A DNA stretch of 64,000 bases from Spirochaetales bacterium (GTDB lineage: Bacteria > Spirochaetota > Spirochaetia > Treponematales > UBA12059), in NCBI GenBank assembly GCA_016928955.1, contig JAFGJV010000004.1:323736-387735 (forward strand). Reading direction: 5' to 3'. Position numbers and translations under genes: made by a program. Below the pieces are notes generated by a model. It was not told the DNA's origin. It saw only the letters and a program-made list of their open reading frames with translations, and searched no databases. Shown in pieces: positions 35,900 to 45,920 of this stretch; position 1 is the first letter of the stretch; each line of letters opens with the position of its first letter.

Positions 35900-36402
35900 G
35901 ACTGGGCGTTCCTGCCGGCCAGGAACGATTTCAGCGGCGACAGGATAAGAAACACGACCGGCGCGGCCACGGCGTTGTAGCCGGCCTCTATCCACAGCTT
36001 GGCGTCGCCAAAATCGTAGGACTGTATCTTGCCGGAGAACATCCACGCCAGTATCGCCAGGTATACGGCCTTGATGACGGTGGCCCCGAAGCCGAAAGCA
36101 AGCGGCATGACCACGCGGTCTATGTAGAATTTTCCCGACAGGGCGTTGAAGGTCCAGGCCATGGCCGTCTTAACGAGGGCGTTCAGGCCCAGGGGGCCCG
36201 CGCTCATGCCGTCCTGCAGGAAACCGGCCGCAAAACCTGAAGCCTGCCCCAAAAGGTCGCGCGTGGAAAACGACACGAAGACGATGATGAGCAAGGCCAG
36301 GTCGGGCACGACCGAGCGTATGGCTATGGCGTCCAGCCAGGTGGACTGCAGCACCAGGGCGCCCACCAGGAGCCCGAGCGTGAGCAGGAAACGCCGTATC
36401 AT
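35896..36402 (-). CDS. mreD: Rod-shape determining protein MreD
   Basis: 168 residues, four to five predicted helices, Arg/Lys-rich N-terminus M-I-R-R-F-L-L-T-L-G. Sequence is weakly conserved across bacteria; the call depends on length, topology and its place between mreC and mrdA with ATGA overlaps on both sides. It links MreC to the elongation machinery in the membrane. Confidence 0.88.
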   Translation of the reverse strand: MIRRFLLTLGLLVGALVLQSTWLDAIAIRSVVPDLALLIIVFVSFSTRDLLGQASGFAAGFLQDGMSAGPLGLNALVKTAMAWTFNALSGKFYIDRVVMPLAFGFGATVIKAVYLAILAWMFSGKIQSYDFGDAKLWIEAGYNAVAAPVVFLILSPLKSFLAGRNAQS

Positions 36403-37259
36403 TCCGCTCCTCCCTCTGCTCCCTGGCCAAGCACCACGAACACGTATTCTATGCGCCCGAAATCCAGGACGGGTTCAAGCTCGATTTCCAGCGAGGTCAG
36501 GTAATCGAAGATCCGTAGCTTGGTCACCCGGCCCACGGCTATGCCCTGGGGATACAGGGACTGCAGCCCGCTCGTGACCACCAGGTCGCCGTACTGAATC
36601 TCGTCCTTGGCCCGCTTCTTGACGTATTTCATCACCAGGGGCAGGTCGTCGCTGCCCGAGCCCACAGCCAGTCCTTCGTACCGGGAACGCTCGAGCCGGG
36701 CCGCAACATAGGTCGTGGCGTCGTACACGGGAACCACCACGGAGGTCAACCGGGACGCCTCCAGCACCTTGCCGACCAAGCCCTCTATGCCGTTTTGGTA
36801 GGCTACCACCGCCTGGTTCTTCCTGACGCCGTGCGCCGTGCCTTTGTCTATCACAAAGGTGGCGTACAGGTTTTCAGGGTCGCGGGCCACGATACGCGCC
36901 GCCTGGGCTTGATAACCGGACGCCTGGGAGAAGGCAAGCTGCTCCTTGAGGCGCTCGTTCTCGCCCTTGAGCACCGAGTAATCGCGTTGCTGGTTGGTGA
37001 GCGCCTCCACCTGGGCCAGAAGCTCCCGGTGGCTTTCCTGCAGGCGCCTTAGTTCGGCTATGCTGGTGGCCGTGCGGGAAAAAAATCCCGACACCGAGTC
37101 AAAACCCCGCTGGACAAAGGACACGACGGCCAGCCCCACCCGCTCAGGCACGCCCTCGAGGCTCCGGGTGGACACCGTCAGGGTCACCAGCGACACCGCT
37201 AAGAGGAGCCCGGACACCAGGGCCTTGATGCGGACCGCCCGCCTCGATTGCTGGGCCAT
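36399..37259 (-). CDS. mreC: Rod-shape determining protein MreC
   Basis: 286 residues: N-terminal membrane helix (about 12-32), a coiled coil (about 65-110, L-R-R-L-Q-E-S-H-R-E-L-L-A-Q-V) and two beta-barrel domains containing I-V-A-R-D-P-E-N-L-Y and Y-G-D-L-V-V-T-S-G-L, characteristic of MreC. It sits in the periplasm and contacts PBP2. One base separates its ATG from the mreB stop. Confidence 0.94.
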   Translation of the reverse strand: MAQQSRRAVRIKALVSGLLLAVSLVTLTVSTRSLEGVPERVGLAVVSFVQRGFDSVSGFFSRTATSIAELRRLQESHRELLAQVEALTNQQRDYSVLKGENERLKEQLAFSQASGYQAQAARIVARDPENLYATFVIDKGTAHGVRKNQAVVAYQNGIEGLVGKVLEASRLTSVVVPVYDATTYVAARLERSRYEGLAVGSGSDDLPLVMKYVKKRAKDEIQYGDLVVTSGLQSLYPQGIAVGRVTKLRIFDYLTSLEIELEPVLDFGRIEYVFVVLGQGAEGGAE

Positions 37260-37260
37260 G

Positions 37261-38304
37261 CTACAGGTTCAGGGCGCCCGCCGAGCCGAACGCGATGTCG
37301 ATGCCCCGTATGGCCTCGAAGTACTTGCCTGCGCCAATGGCGACGCACTCCAGGGGACGTTCTGCCAGGATGACTGGCACGCCCGTCTCCTTGGCGATCA
37401 GGCGTGGCAGGCCCTTCAGGAGGGACCCGCCGCCCGCCATAACGATGCCGCGCTCGACGATGTCAGCAGCAAGCTCAGGCGGAGTCTGACCGAGGGTCTT
37501 CTTGATCTCCTCGACGATCTGGTTTACGGGTTCCTGGAGAGCCTCGCGGACTTCCACCGAATCGATTTCCAGCCTCCGCGGGAGTCCGGTGATGGCGTCT
37601 GTGCCCTTGATTTCGACCTTTTCTATCACCTTGTCCGGCGACGCGTTGCCGATCTCGACCTTGAGCCGCTCCGCCGTCTGCTCGCCGATGATCAGGTTGT
37701 GGGCTGCGCGGATGTGCTTGATGATTGCCTCGTCGAACTCGTCGCCGCCTATGCGTATGGCGTTGGTAACGACCAGGTCCTTGAGCGATATGACGGAAAT
37801 TTCCGTGGTGCCTCCGCCGATGTCGCATATCATGTGCCCGGCGGGTTCGTGTATCGGTATGTCGGAGCCGATGGCCGCCGCCAGGGATTCGGGCAGGACC
37901 TCGACCTCTCGGGCGCCGGCCTTGTACGCGGCCTCGACCACGGCGCGACGCTCGACCTCGGTGATGCATGTCGGTATCCCGATGACCATCCGTGGCTTCA
38001 CGAACCAGCGCCGGGGTATCACCTTTTGGATGAAGTACTTGATCATCTTCTCGGTGGTGTCGGGATCCGCTATGACGCCGTCGCGCAGTGGCCTAATGGC
38101 CACTATGTTGCCGGGCGTTTTCCACAGCATGCGCTTGGCCTCCGAACCGACCGCCAGCACGCGCTTGGTGCCCCGCTCCACGGCCACCACGGAAGGCTCG
38201 TTGATCACTATCCCCTTGCCCCGCACATAGATGAGCGTATTGCACGTGCCCAGGTCGATGCCGATATCCAACGCCAACGAGTCCAACAATCTTCTTCCGG
38301 CCAT
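37261..38304 (-). CDS. mreB: Actin-like cell-shape protein MreB
   Basis: 347 residues, full length. [10 protein letters not shown] (phosphate 1), D-I-G-G-G-T-T-E-I (phosphate 2) and [10 protein letters not shown] (adenosine loop) are the actin-fold ATPase motifs. It forms membrane filaments that steer sidewall synthesis. AAGGAG lies seven bases before the ATG. First gene of the mreBCD-mrdA-rodA-radical SAM operon, with a leader of roughly 290 bases. Confidence 0.98.
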   Translation of the reverse strand: MAGRRLLDSLALDIGIDLGTCNTLIYVRGKGIVINEPSVVAVERGTKRVLAVGSEAKRMLWKTPGNIVAIRPLRDGVIADPDTTEKMIKYFIQKVIPRRWFVKPRMVIGIPTCITEVERRAVVEAAYKAGAREVEVLPESLAAAIGSDIPIHEPAGHMICDIGGGTTEISVISLKDLVVTNAIRIGGDEFDEAIIKHIRAAHNLIIGEQTAERLKVEIGNASPDKVIEKVEIKGTDAITGLPRRLEIDSVEVREALQEPVNQIVEEIKKTLGQTPPELAADIVERGIVMAGGGSLLKGLPRLIAKETGVPVILAERPLECVAIGAGKYFEAIRGIDIAFGSAGALNL

Positions 38305-38514
38305 GGAAGCGCTCCTTGCTCTGGTTGAGGGGCGGCCAAGTACAGACGTCTCGGCGCGCCATCGCAGTTTTCAGTGGCCGCCATCTGGCCCCAGGGGCCG
38401 CGTGGCGGTCGAAAAGCCGTCCGACGTAAAACGCTCCGCGTTCCGTCGACCGCGTACATAACCGGGTTCCAACGCGCCTATCAGCCGGGCGCGTAAAAGC
38501 CCGCGACGAGTGAG

Positions 38515-38547
38515 CCAATTTCAAAAGCCTGTTACTTCTGAAATTGG
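38515..38547. repeat. Inverted repeat in the mreB leader
   Basis: CCAATTTCA (38515-38523) and TGAAATTGG (38539-38547), 9-base perfect arms, 15-base loop. Confidence 0.75.
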
Positions 38548-38561
38548 TGTTGCGATTGCTC

Positions 38562-38588
38562 GCGGTTGTTTGCATATTTCGCAACCGC
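38562..38588. repeat. Inverted repeat in the mreB leader
   Basis: GCGGTTG (38562-38568) and CAACCGC (38582-38588), 7-base arms. Confidence 0.6.
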
Positions 38589-38595
38589 TACGCAA

Positions 38596-38624
38596 ATCAT
38601 ATTTTAATATGTAGCCTTTCAAAA
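38596..38624 (-). promoter_or_regulatory. Likely mreB operon promoter
   Basis: On the minus strand TTTTGA (38619-38624), 17 bases, TATGAT (38596-38601); TTGAAA (38617-38622) at 15 bases is an alternative -35. Confidence 0.45.
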
Positions 38625-38643
38625 CTCGTCCGATTTTTGAAAG
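38616..38643. repeat. Inverted repeat after the TPR gene
   Basis: CTTTCAAAA (38616-38624) and TTTTGAAAG (38635-38643), 9-base perfect arms. It lies 18 bases after the stop of the TPR gene and could act as its terminator, but no T-run follows on the minus strand. Confidence 0.65.
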
Positions 38644-38660
38644 AGCCTCTCGTATCCAGC

Positions 38661-39632
38661 CTACGTCCGTTCGGCCAGTTTTTTACGCGCCTCCTGGTGC
38701 ATAGGGTCGATCGACACGGCCTTCCTCCACGCGGCGCGGGCCTTGAGCTGGTCGCCCAGGGCCTGGTAGACAAGCCCTTCGTAATACCAGGCGTCTGCCG
38801 ATTCTGGATTGCCGTCCTTGATCGATTGGTAGAGGGCCAATGCGTCGTCAAACCGTGCGCGTCCCCTGTATATATCGGCCAGCAGGAAGGCACAGCGTTC
38901 CCGTAAATACGCGTCCTGCGTTTTATCCATGGCTTCCCGCGCAAGCTTCTCAGCTTCGTCGCTCCGGCCTATTTCCACGTAGATGGCGGCCGCGGCCGCC
39001 TTGAGTTCGTAGGAATCGGGCGAAGCGACCATGGCCTTCTCGAAATAAGCCGCGCTTGCCTGCATGTCGCCAAGGCTTTTCGATGCAAGGCCTAGGTACT
39101 CCCATGTATCCACCTGCGTAAAGCCCAAGTCGGCAGCAGCGCTGAGTTGGCTTATGGCCTCCGGCGCGTAATCCAGTCCCTGGTGGTAGTATGCCTTGCC
39201 GAGTATGTACCTGCACTTGGCCTCAAGGTCTGAATCTCCGTCCAAGACCGCCTTGCGCAGGGAAAAGACCGAACGGCTGAGTTCCTCGGCCTTGCGTTCG
39301 GCGTCGAGTTCCGACATGGCCAGGTAGAAGGACGAAAGGCCGTGCATGGACAGGAAGAAAGGATCAAGGGGCGTTTCCGCAAGGGCCTTTTGCGCGAGCT
39401 CGGCCACGGATGCGTACTCTCCCGCGTCCCAGAGCGCCAGCGTCTCCGCCCTATCCGGCCGTCCCTGTCCAAGGGCCCTGCGCTCCGCCAGGGACAGCAT
39501 CAGTGCGCGTATTCCGAACACAGCCCCGGCCAGCGACGCGACAGCGACGGCCACCAGTATAACACCGCGGCGCCGCCGTCGTTTGAGGTATGGATCATCA
39601 TGCGTGACAAAACGCGGCGCGTAAGGCTTCAT
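38661..39632 (-). CDS. Membrane-anchored TPR protein
   Basis: 323 residues. Basic cytoplasmic N-terminus K-R-R-R-R-R, one helix (about 23-45), then tandem TPRs to the end; the last repeat D-A-W-Y-Y-E-G-L-V-Y-Q-A-L-G-D is clear. No catalytic domain. Its position upstream of the mre operon suggests an envelope-assembly scaffold but does not prove it. It has its own promoter and is separated from mreB by the AT-rich leader. Confidence 0.75.
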   Translation of the reverse strand: MKPYAPRFVTHDDPYLKRRRRRGVILVAVAVASLAGAVFGIRALMLSLAERRALGQGRPDRAETLALWDAGEYASVAELAQKALAETPLDPFFLSMHGLSSFYLAMSELDAERKAEELSRSVFSLRKAVLDGDSDLEAKCRYILGKAYYHQGLDYAPEAISQLSAAADLGFTQVDTWEYLGLASKSLGDMQASAAYFEKAMVASPDSYELKAAAAAIYVEIGRSDEAEKLAREAMDKTQDAYLRERCAFLLADIYRGRARFDDALALYQSIKDGNPESADAWYYEGLVYQALGDQLKARAAWRKAVSIDPMHQEARKKLAERT

Positions 39633-39644
39633 TGCTACCTGGAA

Positions 39645-39674
39645 TTTGTATCACGGGACGACGCATGCAGTCAA
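39645..39674 (-). promoter_or_regulatory. Promoter of the TPR gene
   Basis: On the minus strand TTGACT (39669-39674), 18 bases, TACAAA (39645-39650), with the ATG 12 bases beyond. Confidence 0.5.
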
Positions 39675-39738
39675 TGAAGCGGGGACACGGCCAGACAGCG
39701 ACCGGATGTCCGATGGCTATTCGTGCCCATGAAAAAAA

Positions 39739-40135
39739 GGGGCGGACCTGTAAGCCGGGTTCTGTGGCCGGCCTTGCGGCCGACCGGGCGCCATCCATCT
39801 TGACCGGAAGTTGCCTTCCGGCTCGCGCGGCCAACCCGTGGATCGCGGGCGCCAGAGGCGCCCGCCCGCGGACCGCGGACCACTGCTTGGCCTTGCTCGC
39901 GACGAGGTTTGCCGTGCCGTCCTCGTTGCCGCGGACGCGGTGGGCTCTTACCCCACCTTTTCACCCTTACCCCGGGTTTCCCCGAGGCGGTACGCTTTCT
40001 GTTGCGCTGTCTGTCGCGCTGCCGTCTCCAGCACCGCGCCCGGCCGTTAGCCGGCGTCGCGTCCTATCGAGCCCGGACTTTCCTCCCGGATCCCGCCAAA
40101 GACAGCGGGAACCGGGCGGCGCCCCGGTCCGCCCC
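39739..40135 (-). ncRNA. rnpB: RNase P RNA (type A)
   Basis: About 397 nt catalytic RNA that trims tRNA 5' ends. The 5' end GGGGCGGACC (40135-40126) pairs with the 3' GGTCCGCCCC (39748-39739) as helix P1. Universal segments are visible on the minus strand: GAGGAAAGTCCGGGCTC (40069-40085), GGTAAGAGCCCACCGCG near 39940, and ACAGAACCCGGCTTAC before the 3' end. A T7 run follows directly at 39738-39732 and serves as terminator. Exact ends are inferred from P1. Confidence 0.92.
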
Positions 40136-40139
40136 ACAC

Positions 40140-40145
40140 ATTCTA
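40140..40145 (-). promoter_or_regulatory. -10 box of rnpB
   Basis: TAGAAT on the minus strand, four bases before the inferred 5' end of the RNA. The -35 region falls in the last codons of the zinc ribbon gene (stop at 40163-40165) and has no good match. Confidence 0.45.
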
Positions 40146-40162
40146 GGCTAGCTCTTAAAAGC

Positions 40163-41020
40163 TCAGTCCTCGGAACCGTCCATGTCGTCCTTGCCGGAAT
40201 CGATGTCGTCCGAGCCGTCGTAGCCCTCGTCCTCGCCCTCGTCGCCAAAGTCGTCAAGGTCTGCAAGGCTGCCCGACTCTATGTCCACCAGGTACTCGTC
40301 TTGGGCCTCGCCCTCCTGGTAGTACAAAACACGGGAGCAGTAGGGACAGAAGGTTATCTTGTTGCTCTGGCGCACTTCGTTGACGAATTCCGCCGGTAGG
40401 ATCATGGAACAGCCCGAGCAGATGGTGCCGCGCACCGGCACGATACCTATGCCCTGCTTGGAGCGTATGATGCGCTCGAACTTGAACACCACCTCGGAGT
40501 CGATGCCGTTGGTGATCTTGGTCTCTTCCGCGCGCAGTTTCTTTACGCGCGCGTTCATGTCGCTTTCCTCGTTCTTGATCCTGGCGCGCTTCTCGGCGAT
40601 TTCCTGTTCCTGTGCCTCGATCAGGGTCACCGCGGCCTTCAGCTCTTCCTCGGCTTCCTTGAAATTTTCCTCTTCGCGCTTGAGTTCCTTGCGGAACTGG
40701 TCCTCGCGCTGGCCAGCCTCGGTGATTTCCTTATTCAGGGCCTCGAATTCGCGCGGGCTGGATATGCTGTCCATCTGCTGTTCGGATTTTTCTCGCTGGG
40801 CCATGGTATCAGTGAGGTTCTGGCGGAGCTCCGACACTTTTGTGGATACTTCCTCAAAGCGCGCTGCCTTGTCGGCGTGGGCCTTGCGTGCCCTCGTGAG
40901 GACTTCCTCCTGCGCGGCTATGGACTTGGGGAGTTGGTGGATTTCTTCCTCCAACGCAACGCGCTCCAGGAGGAGCTCCTGGAATTTCTTGAGCCGCTCA
41001 AACAGGTCTTCCATCAGCAT
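40163..41020 (-). CDS. Coiled-coil C4 zinc-ribbon protein
   Basis: 285 residues. A long alpha-helical coiled coil (about 1-180) precedes a C4 zinc ribbon: C-S-G-C near residue 203 and C-P-Y-C near 228. The family (zf-RING_7/CdsZ-like) often sits beside rpoD or nif3-type genes and is thought to bind nucleic acid. A very acidic Asp/Glu/Gly tail of about 35 residues ends the protein. ATG 41020 or 41014 may be the start. It is the last gene of the dnaG-rpoD run. Confidence 0.85.
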   Translation of the reverse strand: MLMEDLFERLKKFQELLLERVALEEEIHQLPKSIAAQEEVLTRARKAHADKAARFEEVSTKVSELRQNLTDTMAQREKSEQQMDSISSPREFEALNKEITEAGQREDQFRKELKREEENFKEAEEELKAAVTLIEAQEQEIAEKRARIKNEESDMNARVKKLRAEETKITNGIDSEVVFKFERIIRSKQGIGIVPVRGTICSGCSMILPAEFVNEVRQSNKITFCPYCSRVLYYQEGEAQDEYLVDIESGSLADLDDFGDEGEDEGYDGSDDIDSGKDDMDGSED

Positions 41021-41124
41021 AGGTTGTCACCTCATTCGGGATGTGCCGCTTTAGCCGGCGGATTATAGCACAGAACGTAAGGGCGCATCAACGCCAAGCC
41101 CGGCCCCGCTGGCCAGCGGGACGG

Positions 41125-42864
41125 TCAATGGTCAACGTAATCCCTGAGTTTTTGGCTACGCTTGAAGTGGCGCAGTTTCTTCAGGGCCTTGGCCTCGATC
41201 TGGCGTATGCGTTCCCTGGTCACGTTGAAATAGAGCCCGACTTCCTCAAGGGTCAGGGAGTAGCCGTCGTCGAGCCCGAATCGCATCCTGAGCACTTCCT
41301 GCTCCCGGGGCGGCAGGGTGGACAGCACGGAGCGTATCTGCTCCTGGAGGAGCTTGTAGTCGGTCTGGACGCTCGGGTTTTCTATTTCCTTGTCTTCGAT
41401 GAAGTCGCCAAGGAGGCTGTCCTCGTCCTCGCCTATGGGCGTTTCCAGGGATATAGGCTCCCTGGCAACGTTCTTGACGCTCTTGACGCGGGTGACAGGC
41501 CAACCGAGCTGCTGGGCGACCTCCTCGTCGGTGGGCTCGCGCCCGAGCTTCTGCATCAGCTGGCGGGATTCCCGCACCACCTTGTTGATCTGCTCGATCA
41601 TGTGGACGGGCACGCGGATGGTGCGCGCCTGGTCACTTATCGACCTGGTTATGGCCTGCCTGATCCACCAGGTGGCGTAGGTGGAGAATTTGTAGCCCTT
41701 GCGGTACTCGAATTTCTCCACCGCCTTGATGAGTCCTATGTTCCCTTCCTGCACAAGGTCAAAGAAGTGGAGGCCCCTGTTCGTGTATTTCTTTGCTATG
41801 GACACAACCAGCCGGAGATTGGCCTTTATGAGGCGGTCCTTGGCGTTCTTCATCATGATGCGGCCGCGGTTTATCTCCCGGGCCATGCGAATGATGGAGT
41901 CGCAGTCGCTCTCAAAGGCGTGTTCCATCTCCTCCAGTTTCTTTTCGGTCACCTGGATCTGGCGGATGCGTTCCTTGATCTCGTCGGCGTTGATGCCAAG
42001 GTCCGACTCGATCTTCTCCCGTCGGTCCTTGATGGTCAGGTTCCTGCCAAGGACCCTGAGTTCCTTCAGGTTGGACACACGGAGGGTATGCTCCAGCTTC
42101 TCCTGCTCCCGGCGGTACTTTTTAATCCGCTTGGCAGCGTTGATGAATTTTTCGGAGAACGAGTTGATTTCCTCGGTGTGGAGGTCGGCCTGGCCGAGCC
42201 GCTCCACCAGCGGGCCCCTGAGCGTCTTGAGGCTTTCGTCGCTAAGCACCTCGCCGCCGCGGCTGGCCACACGTTTTTTGGCCTCCATGTACGACTTGAG
42301 CTCAGCCTGGGTATCCCTGAGCACGTCACGGTAGAACTGGTTAAGCCGACGACGCTCTGCTATGCGCTCGGAATTTTCCTTCCTCTGCTGGGAGCCGGAT
42401 TCGCGCTTGGCCTTGACGGATATCTGGTGAAACTCGGGGATCAGCATGCCGCTTTCCTTGATGATCCCCTTGATGATGTTCTCGCCCTCTTCCATCTGCT
42501 TGGACAGCTCGACCTCCTGCTCGGCGGTGAGGAGGTTTTCCTTGCCTATCTCGCGGAGGTACAGGCGTATCGGGTCGTCAACGGCGCTATCCTTGTCGTT
42601 GTAGACAAGGCGCTTTTTCTCCTGCGTCTCGCCGCGACCGGCCTCCTTGGGCTCCGCGGCTTCCTCCACCTGGAGGTCCTCCTCCTCTATCTGGATGTTG
42701 TTGTTCTCCAGAAGGGCAAGGACACCGTCTATTTTGTCCGACGACACGATATGCTCGGGCAGGAAATCCGACAGCTCATCAAAGCTGATGGTTTTCTTGG
42801 CCTTGGCGTACTCGAGAAGTTTTGCGATCGCGGGGTCGAGTTCGTTATCTCCCATTCCGCTCAT
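41125..42864 (-). CDS. rpoD: Primary sigma factor RpoD (sigma70)
   Basis: 579 residues. Region 1.1-like N-terminus, region 1.2 ([11 protein letters not shown]), a non-conserved region, 2.1-2.4 ([19 protein letters not shown]), 3 and 4.2 ([17 protein letters not shown]) are all present. It directs RNA polymerase to TTGACA/TATAAT promoters such as those in this window. ATG 42864 overlaps the end of dnaG; ATG 42855 is an alternative. Confidence 0.97.
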   Translation of the reverse strand: MSGMGDNELDPAIAKLLEYAKAKKTISFDELSDFLPEHIVSSDKIDGVLALLENNNIQIEEEDLQVEEAAEPKEAGRGETQEKKRLVYNDKDSAVDDPIRLYLREIGKENLLTAEQEVELSKQMEEGENIIKGIIKESGMLIPEFHQISVKAKRESGSQQRKENSERIAERRRLNQFYRDVLRDTQAELKSYMEAKKRVASRGGEVLSDESLKTLRGPLVERLGQADLHTEEINSFSEKFINAAKRIKKYRREQEKLEHTLRVSNLKELRVLGRNLTIKDRREKIESDLGINADEIKERIRQIQVTEKKLEEMEHAFESDCDSIIRMAREINRGRIMMKNAKDRLIKANLRLVVSIAKKYTNRGLHFFDLVQEGNIGLIKAVEKFEYRKGYKFSTYATWWIRQAITRSISDQARTIRVPVHMIEQINKVVRESRQLMQKLGREPTDEEVAQQLGWPVTRVKSVKNVAREPISLETPIGEDEDSLLGDFIEDKEIENPSVQTDYKLLQEQIRSVLSTLPPREQEVLRMRFGLDDGYSLTLEEVGLYFNVTRERIRQIEAKALKKLRHFKRSQKLRDYVDH

Positions 42865-44635
42865 CCTTTATGGCAGTCAGTTCTCCGTCTAGATGCATTT
42901 TTTCATAAAGCAGTTCGTTCAAGGACACTTCGTCTCCGTCCCTGCCCTCATCATAGTCCCTGATGCGGGCTACCAGTTTCTGCACCCGTTTTTTTATGGC
43001 CTGTTCCTTCAGCCTGAGCACGCCGTCCGCCACAAAACGTTGCGGATCAGCGTCGTAGGCGCCTGTGGCCGCCCTGTCCAGCACAAAAGCCGACAAGGAG
43101 CCGTCCTGTATGGCGGCCGCGGCGGCCGCGGGTCCCGGATCGTCGCGACGGAAGCATTCCTCCAAGGCTATGTAGCCGCTTCTGAGCGCCTCGTCCTCGA
43201 AAAACGAGGGATCCAAGACGGCCCTGAATTGCGCGTACAAGGCCGGATGGCACGCAAGGGCGGCCAGGAGTTCGGCGTCCGGGCCAGGCGTAAAGGCCTT
43301 CTCCGTTGTATCCGTCCTGGTAGGCGGCCGAGGCCGTCCCCTATCCAAGAATCGAGCGAAATCAGCCCGCACTGAAGCAGGATCGACGCTGAAACGGGAC
43401 GCCGCCGTTTCTAGGAAGGCATCCCGCCTGAGTTCGGACGTATATTCGGCGATGAATGGAAACAAATACGAAAAAGCGGCCGCCACTCCTTCCGTGCCGC
43501 CACGGGAAAATGCCACGGCAGCGTTGCCGAGCAGGAATTCTTCGGCAGTTATAGTTGATTCCGCCTCTTTTTTCAATCGCTCGTGGCCGTATTTTTGGGC
43601 AAACTCGGCAGGATCCTTCCCGTCCGGGATTTTAAGCACCAAGGCAGTGAGCCCGGCTTTTTCCGCCAGGCCTATGGCCCGTTCAGCCGCCTTGACACCG
43701 GCCTGATCCGTGTCAAACGATAACACAACCGTATCGGCGTAGCGCTTGACAACCGCTGCCTGGGTTTCCGTGAACGACGTGCCCAAAGGCGCTACCGCGT
43801 AGTCTACGCCGGCCGCGTGAAATGCTATGGCGTCCATGTAGCCCTCGCAGAGCACGGCCCGGCCATGGTCGCGTATGGATTTGGCCGCTTTTGACAGCCC
43901 GAACAGGTTCTCGTGTTTGCGGAACACGCTGGTTTCCGGAGAATTTATGTATTTTGGACCGTCACCGGCAAGCAATCGTCCCCCAAAAGCCACGCAACGT
44001 CCCCTGGCGTCATGGATGGGGAACATCAACCTGTCTGAAAATATGCACACCTCTGGGTATTTGGCGGAAAAAAGCCCGCTGGATGCCAGAAATTCGGGTG
44101 AATACGACTTGCCAAGGAGAAACCGGCGCAACCAGGTGCGATCTCCGGGCGCATAGCCCAGCCGGAAAGACGCGATGACCTCGTCGGAAAGGCCCCTGGC
44201 GCGGGCATAGTCCAAGGCAGGCTTCCCGCGGGCGTCCTCCGTGAGCAGATGGTGAAAGGAGCCGGCCAGCCGCTCGTACAGCTCGTAGATGGCGTCCCGC
44301 CGCTTTTTTTCGTCGTCCGCCGCCGCGTCGTCCACACCTTCGTACCGGAGGGGTATGCCGGCGCGGTCCGCCAGGCGTTCCAGAGCCTCTACATAGCCGC
44401 ATTTTTCAATTTCCTTGACAAAGGTGACGACATCGCCGCCTTTTTTGCAGCCAAAACAGTAGAAAAAGCCCCGTTCGGGGTTCACGTTGAACGACGGCGT
44501 CTTCTCGTTGTGGAAGGGACACAGGCCGAGCCACCGCGCACCCCGTTTTTCCAGGCGGACATACTCCTTGACCACGCCCACAATGTCGCTGCGGGACACA
44601 ATGTCCCTGACCAGGGCTTCCGGGATCCGCTTCAT
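42845..44635 (-). CDS. dnaG: DNA primase
   Basis: 596 residues. CHC2 zinc finger (C39, H42, C60, C63), RNA polymerase core, and TOPRIM fold ([11 protein letters not shown] and S-F-D-T-D-Q-A-G), followed by a divergent C-terminal helicase-interaction domain. It makes RNA primers at the fork with DnaB, encoded at 62497. The ATG overlaps the mltG stop (ATGA) and its stop overlaps rpoD, the usual dnaG-rpoD macromolecular synthesis pair. Confidence 0.97.
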   Translation of the reverse strand: MKRIPEALVRDIVSRSDIVGVVKEYVRLEKRGARWLGLCPFHNEKTPSFNVNPERGFFYCFGCKKGGDVVTFVKEIEKCGYVEALERLADRAGIPLRYEGVDDAAADDEKKRRDAIYELYERLAGSFHHLLTEDARGKPALDYARARGLSDEVIASFRLGYAPGDRTWLRRFLLGKSYSPEFLASSGLFSAKYPEVCIFSDRLMFPIHDARGRCVAFGGRLLAGDGPKYINSPETSVFRKHENLFGLSKAAKSIRDHGRAVLCEGYMDAIAFHAAGVDYAVAPLGTSFTETQAAVVKRYADTVVLSFDTDQAGVKAAERAIGLAEKAGLTALVLKIPDGKDPAEFAQKYGHERLKKEAESTITAEEFLLGNAAVAFSRGGTEGVAAAFSYLFPFIAEYTSELRRDAFLETAASRFSVDPASVRADFARFLDRGRPRPPTRTDTTEKAFTPGPDAELLAALACHPALYAQFRAVLDPSFFEDEALRSGYIALEECFRRDDPGPAAAAAAIQDGSLSAFVLDRAATGAYDADPQRFVADGVLRLKEQAIKKRVQKLVARIRDYDEGRDGDEVSLNELLYEKMHLDGELTAIKDERNGR

Positions 44636-45696
44636 GGATTGCGCGGCTTCACATACAGGGACGCGGACCTTATATGCTCGTCCAGGGTTTCGGAGAAACT
44701 GTGGGTGCCGGCCGCCTCGTCAACCAATCTGAAATACAGGTAGTCCGTCTGGGCCGGCCTGAACGCCGCAGCCAGGGCGGTCAGTCCCGGGCTGCAGATG
44801 GGCGTCGGCGGAAGGCCCGCGTACTTGTAGGTGTTGTAGGGATCGACGATCTGCAGATCCCTGTCGTACAGACGCTCCGGATGGGGACGCCCCATGCGCT
44901 CGGTGATGATGTACACCACGGTAGCGCATGACTGCAGTCCCATGCCTATGCGCACCCTGTTCCAGAACACGCTGGCCATCAGGGGAGCCTCGTCCGGTAC
45001 GCGGTACTCCCGCTCGACGATGCTGGCCACGGTCACGTAGCGCTGGAGTTCTTCCGGGCTAAGCTTTTGGGCCTCGGGAAGGGTTTTCTCCAGCCGGGAG
45101 CGGAACGTGTCCACCATCATACGTATGAGCACGTCCGCTCCGGCGTCCGGCGGCAGGAAGTACGTGTCGGGGAAAAGGTAGCCCTCAAAGCTGCTTGAGG
45201 CTATGCCGAGCTCGGCCAGGAGCTCAGGGTCCCTGGTTTTGGCCAAGAAATCCTCCGGCTGGGCTATGCCAGCCTCAGCCGCGCGCTCGGCCACAACACG
45301 GAGGACGGCGCCCTCTGGCACCACGAGCTTGCGCATAACCTGCTTGCCCGACGCTATCAGCTCCATGATGGCCGAAGAACCCATGCCCGGCCGTATGTCG
45401 TACACGCCAGCCTTGAGATCCTGGTCCAGGTTCTTGGCTTTGAGAAGCAGGAGGAATACTTCCTCGGACCGGATCAGGCTTTCGTCGTGGAGCCGGCGCG
45501 CTATGGCGCGGGCGCTGTCCCCGTCACGTACGGTGAACAGCGCACCCTCCGGGGGCAGGGCAGGCGCTGGCGAGTCCAGCCAGGTCAGTCCCAGAAGGGC
45601 CGCCAGGGCCAGGCTGCCGGCCACAAAGAATAGAAAAACCAGGACAGCGCCGGTGGTTTTTCTGGCCTTCGTTCCCATATCGTTACGCTGCGTCAT
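44632..45696 (-). CDS. mltG: Endolytic murein transglycosylase MltG
   Basis: 354 residues from ATG 45696, which shares its A with the preceding TGA. One N-terminal helix (about 13-37), a LysM-like part, then the YceG catalytic domain with Glu in S-I-V-E-R-E-Y-R and the closing P-G-L-T-A-L-A-A-A-F-R-P-A. It cleaves nascent glycan strands near the membrane and sets their length. Confidence 0.93.
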   Translation of the reverse strand: MTQRNDMGTKARKTTGAVLVFLFFVAGSLALAALLGLTWLDSPAPALPPEGALFTVRDGDSARAIARRLHDESLIRSEEVFLLLLKAKNLDQDLKAGVYDIRPGMGSSAIMELIASGKQVMRKLVVPEGAVLRVVAERAAEAGIAQPEDFLAKTRDPELLAELGIASSSFEGYLFPDTYFLPPDAGADVLIRMMVDTFRSRLEKTLPEAQKLSPEELQRYVTVASIVEREYRVPDEAPLMASVFWNRVRIGMGLQSCATVVYIITERMGRPHPERLYDRDLQIVDPYNTYKYAGLPPTPICSPGLTALAAAFRPAQTDYLYFRLVDEAAGTHSFSETLDEHIRSASLYVKPRNP

Positions 45697-45920
45697 CAGG
45701 CAAGCCATCCCTTCACGTAGGCGCCATAGCGTTCCGCCACCAGCTCCATCTCCTCTATGCTGAAATGCCCGTACATTACCTGCCTCAGGGCGTCCAGGGC
45801 CCGCCTCTGGACGGGATCCAGGCCGTCTTCCCGTTCGAGCAGGGACGAGTACAGGGACGCGAGCTCCAGCCCGCTCATTTCCAAACGCATAGTCTGGCGG
45901 CTAAAATCGTCAAATGTCAC
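45696..45920 (-). CDS. Small protein of unknown function
   Basis: 74 residues from GTG 45920, overlapping the upstream MBL stop by 11 bases and ending in TGATG shared with mltG. Helical and acidic, with no membrane segment or Cys. The tight overlaps on both sides argue that it is a real translated gene. Function unknown. Confidence 0.6.
   Translation of the reverse strand: MTFDDFSRQTMRLEMSGLELASLYSSLLEREDGLDPVQRRALDALRQVMYGHFSIEEMELVAERYGAYVKGWLA

Larger units (their letters stand above)
38305..38660 (-). other. AT-rich leader region of mreB with three hairpins
   Basis: 356 bases without a gene. The half next to mreB is GC-rich and featureless apart from the ribosome binding site. The distal half (38510-38645) is strikingly AT-rich for this genome and holds three inverted repeats and a likely promoter, listed separately. 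A short fully symmetrical CATATT-TT-AATATG is at 38599-38612. Confidence 0.6.

Noticed and set aside
36994-38328. 444-codon open frame on the plus strand
   Set aside because: Antisense to mreB and the 5' part of mreC.
39680-40140. Open frames of 80-255 codons across the RNase P region
   Set aside because: They cross rnpB, whose conserved RNA segments explain the sequence.
41041-42963. 640-codon open frame on the plus strand
   Set aside because: Lies exactly opposite rpoD; composition (long runs of L, V, G, D) is typical of an antisense shadow.
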